Positions 58,299-64,000 of a stretch of DNA of 64,000 bases are shown piece after piece. Position 1 is the stretch's first letter. Each line of letters begins with the position of its first letter. This stretch comes from Nephrocerus scutellatus. Taxonomy: Eukaryota; Arthropoda; Insecta; Diptera; Pipunculidae. Where the stretch lies: positions 90,329,749 through 90,393,748 of the forward strand of contig OX352762.1 of assembly GCA_947095585.1 (NCBI GenBank), given 5' to 3'. The notes below the pieces were generated by a model. It saw nothing but the letters and a program-made list of their open reading frames with translations. It had not been told where the DNA came from and ran no database searches. The translations under genes and the position numbers were made by a program.

Positions 58299-59243
58299 GG
58301 GGAGACCGGGGATAGTTGGCCCCAGGGGCAAGTAGACTCACCGCCAATAACTTCAAAACAAAAAAATTTCTTTCATGTTTGTTCTTGTTGTTACATTGAG
58401 CACAGCTACCTGCTTAGTCTCCCATTGTCTTTCGTCAGATTCAGACATCGCTCGAGATTTATTGCGAAAAAACAGATTTTTGCCATCGTTAGTAATTTTT
58501 TTGTCTTCTTTTCGTTTTCTTTTTTCGCAGCGGTTTTTGTGTTTAAGTCAAATTTTTTTAGGATAGAGAGCGAGTGCATATTCGTGATCATCACAGCTGG
58601 TAGCTTTTTGTTGTTTTTATTTCCTACTACCGAAAAAAAATCATTGAGTGCCGACAGGCCGATCGGGGTAAGTTGACTTTTTTTTTCGGGGTAAGTTGAC
58701 TCTAGGAAAATGAGAACATATGTTAGAAAAACCTCAAGAGGCGCAACCGAACAAACTGTTTTCGAGCGTGCATGCCAGCTTATACTTGGAAAAGAAAAAA
58801 GTATACGATCTGTTGCTCACGACCATGGGATTCCTTACAACACCATGCAAAGATATGTTAAAAAATTTAAGCAGAAAAAGTTGGAACATCCTTCCACCCC
58901 TATTGCTGAGCTCTCTTGAAACTCTTTATTTTTAGTTTTTGTTTCAAATAAAATTGATTTGATATTCTATTTTTTATAGTTTTATTATCAAAAAGGTGAA
59001 AATAAGAATAGAGTCAACTGACCCCATACCCTTAGCCAACTTACCCCGGTTCTGGGGTTATTTGACTCATTTGAGGTCGTTGTGTAAAATAAAGAAAATA
59101 GGGTCTTAAAATTAGCTAATTTTAGAACACATATTTAGAAGAGATGTTTTATAAAAGGGCATTTGATTCGTTTTGATATCTTTCTTAGTTTTTTTTAAAA
59201 AAACAGATAAGAAAATTTTGAGTCTACTATCCCCGGTCTCCCC
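58299..59243. mobile_element. pogo/Tigger-like transposon, 945 bp, inside Gypsy
   Basis: Inverted ends GGGGAGACCGGGGATAG (left) and its complement CTATCCCCGGTCTCCCC (right). TA on both sides (58297-58298; 59244-59245). Subterminal GGGGTAAGTTGACT-like motifs repeat in both orientations (58309, 58667, 58690, 59005-59060). It carries only the N-terminal DNA-binding part of a transposase (58710-58919), so it would need a partner. It splits gag-like sequence of the Gypsy element. Confidence 0.87.
58710..58919 (+). CDS. HTH_psq domain protein of pogo-like element
   Basis: 69 codons: MRTYVRKTSRGA, FERACQLILGKEKSIRSVAH, DHGIPYNTMQRYVKKFKQKK and a stop. The pattern (T/S)RG...A...I..G..SIR..A...GIP..T..RY is the Psq-type helix-turn-helix at the N-terminus of pogo/Tigger transposases, which binds the terminal repeats. 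The CENP-B-type second domain and DDE catalytic domain are absent. The frame is intact with a normal start, so a short DNA-binding peptide could be made, or it may be the first exon of a deleted ORF. Confidence 0.8.
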   Translation: MRTYVRKTSRGATEQTVFERACQLILGKEKSIRSVAHDHGIPYNTMQRYVKKFKQKKLEHPSTPIAELS

Positions 59244-59264
59244 TATTCCAAAGCCGATGCCATC

Positions 59265-59610
59265 ACTTCATTCATTGATAAGGGATTTGGCCCTTGCCCC
59301 TTGTATAAAATTTAAACAAAATCTGATAAATTTTTTCATGAGACCTTCTGACACCGGGGTCCGATCACTTTTACAAAAAGTGTTGTCCATCGGAGATACA
59401 CATGCGTATTAGATTTGAAGATAAACGGGTAAATTTTGTAAAAAATTTTGTATGGTAGTCCCTCGGGCCTTTTAATAGAAAGTGTTGTCATGGAAGATAC
59501 ACATTAGTGCGAAGGTTGAATAAAATCGGGCTTTTCGAAGTTGGTTAAAAAAGATTCCACCAGCCAGCCAGCCGAAGCGAAATTAATATCGAGAATTTAA
59601 AAATTGGGAA
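59265..59610 (-). repeat. Dispersed repeat R fragment
   Basis: Modules with TTGTCCATCGGAGATACACA and GAAAGTGTTGTCATGGAAGA. Ends with CCACCAGCCAGCCAGCCGAA and GCGAAATTAATATCGAGAAT. Only one family end is retained. Confidence 0.78.
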
Positions 59611-59614
59611 AAGA

Positions 59615-60600
59615 TTGTATCATTAATCTTGACAATATGATTCTTTGACTAAACATGAAGATTAATTCTCCCAAGTTCTTGTCATGAAATTTAATTAAAA
59701 ATACCACCGAGGGAAGGACACCACCAATCATTAATCGACTACCGAAAGGAGCAGATCAAACGTGCCAACTGTATACTTCATCGCGCTTTGTTCACTCTAA
59801 GAATAGGGATGTGACCACTTAAGTAGGTACTACGAGTACTCTCTCGTAGCATCCTCCTTCGTTGCCACACTACTGTGTTCGGATGTTTTCATGTGATAGC
59901 ATTTAAAAAATTAAAAATCTTCAGTTGGTGTTAAGTTATCGTCATGCAATCCAGCAACTGTGTACGTACGAATCGTGCTGGTCACATTTTGTGTGCGGTG
60001 GAAGGGGTGTTTAATTAATACAACAACAGCTGATTGCTAATAGCTATAATGCCCGTTGAAGTGTTGGGTGTCACTCAGTTGCTAGAATAATCAAATGGCA
60101 CACAAAAGCTTGAACCTTGCGTGAAAAAAAAAATACACAGCTAGCATTGAATTTTTTGCTTGGAGAACATGTTCTTCTCTAGTTGACGCCGGCAAGTGTG
60201 GAGTGCAAGTACAAGCGCTGTACAAGGATCATTCTGTGTGCTTACGTTTATATAGTATGAGTATGTGATGAATTATTTTTAACTTAACATCTAGGTCCTA
60301 GGATGTAAAAAGAAGTGGCGATAATTGTGAGCGCATCTGAGTGCAGTTGAGAACCCTGCCTTATGTACTGCACTAGTGCGGTGAGAAGCCGAAGCAATTA
60401 TGTACATATAAAGTGGAGCAGAGTGATGTTAACAGACGGGAAGCTTTGCTTGTGAATTCTAAATGAGTTGTTATTGCACTTTTGTGTTTTAAAGGCAATT
60501 AGACTGTGAACATTAGTTACTCTTAGGAATATTATTTTTTTGTTTAATTATTATCGAATTAAGGTGCATTCACGCGCATTACAGCACGTATATTAGGTAC
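59615..60600. other. Possibly single-copy sequence, no gene called
   Basis: Higher-complexity sequence than most of the window (for example GTTGACGCCGGCAAGTGTGG at about 60182). No open frame of note on either strand, no known element. A non-coding exon or regulatory region cannot be excluded. Confidence 0.3.
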
Positions 60601-60606
60601 TATCTA

Positions 60607-61296
60607 CGAGGGCAGTTTGATAAGTCAATGACTTTTTGAATTTCCCCTGCAGTAACTTTAAACGAAAAACTGCTCCCGTCAACGGCAATCTATTAATTGT
60701 CATATTTTGAGCAAGCTGCATCATTTAGTTGGTGTTTGATAGCGATTGAAAGCAGACAAGAGTAAATTTCGTGTGCTAGTTAAGCATTATTTTTTGCATA
60801 ACAAAACCATCACCGTGGACGTAACATGGATCCATCACAACACACCAGATTTTAAGGAACAATCAGTGGGTTTCTCCGGGTAAACATGCACCAAAGAAGG
60901 CCAAGGTGGATTTGTCGGCCACACTTTTTTTGGGATGCATGCGGTGTCATTCACCTCGATTACCTTGAAAAGGGTACGTAAAACGATCACCGGCAAATAT
61001 TATTCAGAGCTTTTGGATAGATTTGATATTGATTTACAGCAAAATCCAAAGACAATGCACGGGTGCACACGTGTGTAGGTACCGTGGCAATGAACTGCTT
61101 CCCCATCCAACTTATTCTCCAGACTTAGCCTTCTGCGACTATTTCCTGTTAACAAACCTATAGAAATGGCTGGGCGGTAAGAGATTTGGGTCATCACTGA
61201 AACAAACGCCTATTTTGAGGGCCTTGAGCAACCTATTATTTGGAAGGAATAAAAAAATTTTATTCAATAAGTCACTGACTTATCAAACTACCCTCG
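60607..61296 (+). mobile_element. mariner (irritans-like) deletion derivative, 690 bp
   Basis: Inverted ends CGAGGGCAGTTTGATAAGTC and complement of GACTTATCAAACTACCCTCG, one mismatch. TA at 60605-60606 and 61297-61298. Internal transposase traces: LDYLEKG, KDNARVHTC, NELLPHPTYSPDLAFCDYFL and KWLGGKRFGSS, across frames. The second Asp block (QDNAR is here KDNAR) and third (LAFCDYF) resemble irritans-group mariners. About half of a full element is deleted. Confidence 0.88.
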
Positions 61297-61412
61297 TATC
61301 AACATCATGCAGCTTCCAGTATAGGAATAAAGTCAAATTAGACTTTTTGGTCATTCGTAAAAAAAATTAAAAATACAGCTTCCCGGCTTAAACGCTCGTT
61401 TATAATGGCAGA

Positions 61413-61795
61413 TTGTGCGTTGTTTCCACCTGGTCCGCCTGTATTGAACACTCTATGGGACATATCTATTTTCGTACTCATACAGTTGTTAGAGCTTTAA
61501 GCGAACTCAACCCTGACAAATCTGCTGGACCAGCTGGTATTTCTCCATTCTATCTGCCATCTATCAGGATTTTTCTGGACTCTTCCCGAGAAGTTGGAAA
61601 GCAGCCTTTGTGCAGCCTGCAAAAGGAGAGCCATTGTCTCCTTTTTCGTACCGATACCGATACCGATACACTTTTATCCATACTTTCCAAGGCCATGGAA
61701 ACTCTTATCAATTGTCAGCTCATGAAGTATCTTGAAACCTACGAAATCCTTAGTGAGCGGCACTACGTATGTATACGTAACACAAGCATGTAAGA
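61413..61795 (+). pseudogene. Jockey-like LINE (family J), RT start
   Basis: [60 protein letters not shown] then LETYEILSERHY. These are the first RT blocks (KSAGPDGI, SK.MET.IN.QL) in plus orientation, adjacent to a minus-strand copy of the same family. It ends at 61795. Confidence 0.82.
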
Positions 61796-61974
61796 AGAGA
61801 GAAAGAGTCGGATGGAGGTGCAACTGCTGTTCTGGTGTCTGACTCTGACATTTTTTACGTACGTTTTATGTTTTAGACTGGTGGTCAGTACTGCGGTATC
61901 TTATCTTTTCTTAATATTAATGAGTGGTTGTTTCAATCTTCGAATTGTGGGAAGACAGGTTTTTTTTTATATTG

Positions 61975-63700
61975 TACACACGCTAAAGGGGTTTGCACCC
62001 TTATAATGCTTAGCACAGCGTGGGCGTTAGGAAATTAGGGAGAGGAAAAGATGAGTTGTCTATGCACGCGTATCTTAAACGACTGCAGATCATACAAATG
62101 CGGAAACACAGAATTAGGCAATTCATTCCACATATCTATCGTGCGGCTAAAGAAGGAATAGCTGAATTGGTTAGTACGTCCGAAGATAGGCTTAATGGTG
62201 GACTCGTTGAGCTCGAGTTGAGGCACGGGTATTACGGATGGGTTGGAGAATGGTCGGGATGCATCTGGATAATTCTTTTGAACACCGCTTGTGGAAAAAG
62301 CGATAAAACAGTGACAGGCAGGAAACATTCCTACGATGTTCAAGCGATTCGATTGTTTTCGCGATATGTAAGTCACCAATAAGTATTAACGCGCGATTCT
62401 GAACTCTGTCTAGTAGATGCAATGTGGTCTTGGGGCAACTGCCCAGACAATACAGCTGTATTCAAGTTTAGGTTTTAGTTTGTAAATAGTAGCCAGATAT
62501 GAAGGAGTGAAGTACATCTTGCACCGTTTTAGGAAACCTAAGCATCTCGCAGCATTTTGGCGATGGCAAATATGTGGTTATTCCAACGAAGCTTGTTGTT
62601 GACGCACATACCGAGAGTTGAGCGTTTTTCAGTTTCTTTGATGCAAGATCCATTTATGGATAAAGGTTGGGGGTTTAAATTACGCTTAGACGACAGAAGA
62701 CAGCATTGGGTTTTAGAAGCGTTAAATCCAACTCAAGGCCAGAATTTAACGTGCTTAACATACGTTGTTGTTCAAGTTCCACTTGTAACGAAGAGGGGCG
62801 TGCAGAAAGCGTGAAGTCATGAAAGCTAAGAGTACTGTCATCAGCGAAAGAATGGATTGGATTAGAGCTGGTGGATAGGAGATCATTAATGAAAATCAGA
62901 AAGAGTGTCGGAGATAAAACAGAGCCTTGAGGAACACCGGCGTTTATGCGGTGAACATTGGATTTGGATCCGTCCAATACGACCTGGATTGAACGGTCAG
63001 AAAGGTGGTTACTAGTCCAATCGAGCAGGGTGTTATTAATTCCATAACCATTCATTTTCGACAAAAGAGCTTGTTGCCAGACTCAGTCAAATGCCTTGGA
63101 AATATCGAGCGCAACAACTTTACTTTGTGCATAGACTAGTTCAACTTTTTAGTGAGATAGGCCGTCAGGTCACCTGTAGAACGTTGCCTACGAAAACCAT
63201 ACGTACAGGCGGCGACAACGCGCTATCTGGCAGCGTGGAGCTAGCTGCGAAATGTGAAGCAAGCAGATTGGCCTTATCTATAGAGCTGACAGTTGGAATG
63301 TCATTGTGAATGAGCGTTAGAATTGAAGACGAGGCAGTATTTTTAATTCGTTTCACGAATGACCAAAAATGTTTACATCCTTTGGGACATTGAAGTATTT
63401 TTTGTCTCAGTTTTTGGTCATAGTTGAATTTGGCGCGTTTAAGGTAGGCATTGCAATCATTTCTGACTCGTTTAAATTTGGTTCGGTTTTCCACAGTGGG
63501 TTTTCTTTTATATAACCGAAAGCATAGGTGGTTTACATATGGGAGCTCAACCGGGATGAACTTGCGATTTTGAGCTTTTTCTTTTTAGAAAAAGAAGACA
63601 ATCGTGGTGGCATGATTCGAGTGTTTAGAATTGGCATGCTGTTTAAATCTTTGTCGGTGATCGTTCATGCAATGTTGTGTTTCGACGTGCGTAACATAGT
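61975..63700 (-). pseudogene. Jockey-like LINE (family J), longest RT copy
   Basis: Minus strand: basic region (KRKPTVENRTKFKRVRNDCN, FWSFVKRIKNTAS, KANLLASHFA), then a gap where the first RT blocks should be, then the RT palm (63064-62675): GYGINNTLLDWTSNHLSDRS, INAGVPQGSVLSPTLFLIFI, and catalytic FADDSTLSFHD. Further: WNNHIF-like and PSYLATIYKLK (62580-62460), HRRNVSCLSLFYRFFHKRCS, PIFGRTNQFSYSFFSRTIDM, WNELPNSVFPHLYDLQSFKI. The 3' UTR to about 61975 has AACGCCCACGCTGTGCTAAG. FADD is intact, but frameshifts break the ORF. Its empty site at 62461-62470 (TTCAAGTTTA) is where a SINE sits in two other copies. Confidence 0.9.
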
Positions 63701-63734
63701 ATATTACATAAAAAGCCAGAAAAGTGGTTGAGCA

Positions 63735-63960
63735 CTCTTCTGCGAGTAATGTACGCTATTTTTCACACGACCAAAACCGGTTTTCTGCTAAACTGGTTAT
63801 TGGCAATGCAAAATTACTCTGGGAATGTCTGTTCGCTTTGACTGCAGTAAATAACAAAAGTATTTTATATGTTAACTCACTAGTGTGTGTAACGGCTACT
63901 TTCGAATCTAGGTTATAGTAAATGAAACAGTCACTTTCGTCTATGGGCATGTGAAAACAA
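63735..63960 (-). repeat. Conserved 230-bp block U, copy 2
   Basis: Second copy of block U (see 52260-52495). Minus frame: [36 protein letters not shown], and SQSNFALPITSLAENRFWSC, open for 64 codons. Family unknown. Confidence 0.7.
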
Positions 63961-64000
63961 TTTATTGCGATTCGAGACGGTGTATAAAATGAATGTCACC

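Overview
This is nuclear DNA from a higher fly (Diptera, Schizophora; an acalyptrate such as a tephritid fits best, but the species cannot be fixed from sequence alone). It is AT-rich and intron-rich. It carries insect-type mobile elements (mariner, a pogo-like element, Gypsy, several non-LTR retrotransposon (LINE) families, tRNA-derived SINEs) and one clearly recognisable host gene.

The host gene is a 5-HT1-type serotonin receptor on the minus strand, best read as the orthologue of Drosophila 5-HT1B. Five consecutive coding exons can be placed to the base: 55887-55754 (end of TM1 and TM2), 55497-55388 (ECL1 and TM3), 26826-26637 (DRY, TM4, ECL2), 26552-26415 (TM5, start of the third cytoplasmic loop) and 19750-19532 (conserved part of that loop). 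Introns are 256, about 28,560, 84 and about 6,660 nt. The N-terminal exon(s) should lie to the right of the window and the TM6-TM7 exons to the left. So most of the window is intron of this one gene. A second host exon on the same strand is possible at 12929-13027 (AT-hook-like peptide with a good splice donor).

Almost everything else is mobile-element debris, often nested. Five non-LTR groups can be told apart: (A) an RTE-like element ending in (GAT)n, at 6.1, 11.1, 11.7, 16.8, 23.2-25.5 and 28.3-28.9 kb; (B) a second endonuclease+RT family at 20.4-21.7 and 32.0-34.6 kb; (J) a jockey-like family at 9.8, 10.4, 15.1-16.1, 27.8, 29.5, 49.5, 50.3, 52.5, 61.4 and 62-63.7 kb; (L) an RNase H-bearing I/LOA-like family at 17.3-18.7 and 37.5-38.8 kb; and a tRNA-headed SINE at 15.7, 28.1, 29.1, 44.0 and 51.1 kb. 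DNA transposons include a nearly complete but frameshifted mariner (45.2-46.5 kb), three mariner relics or deletion derivatives, a pogo-like element inside Gypsy (58.3-59.2 kb) and two MITEs (12.6 and 54.3 kb). A Gypsy-type element lacking its RT lies at 56.7-58.3 kb.

Three repeat systems remain unexplained. The first is a dispersed family (called R here) built of roughly 110-120 bp modules around a CACATGTGTATCTCCGATGG core, present at about ten places. The second is a set of strand-asymmetric G-rich minisatellites (TTTTGGGGGTC / GGTCTTGAGG) at four places, in both orientations. The third is a large element (called Q here, 6.4-10.4 kb) with subterminal tandem arrays and a second, inverted and circularly permuted copy.
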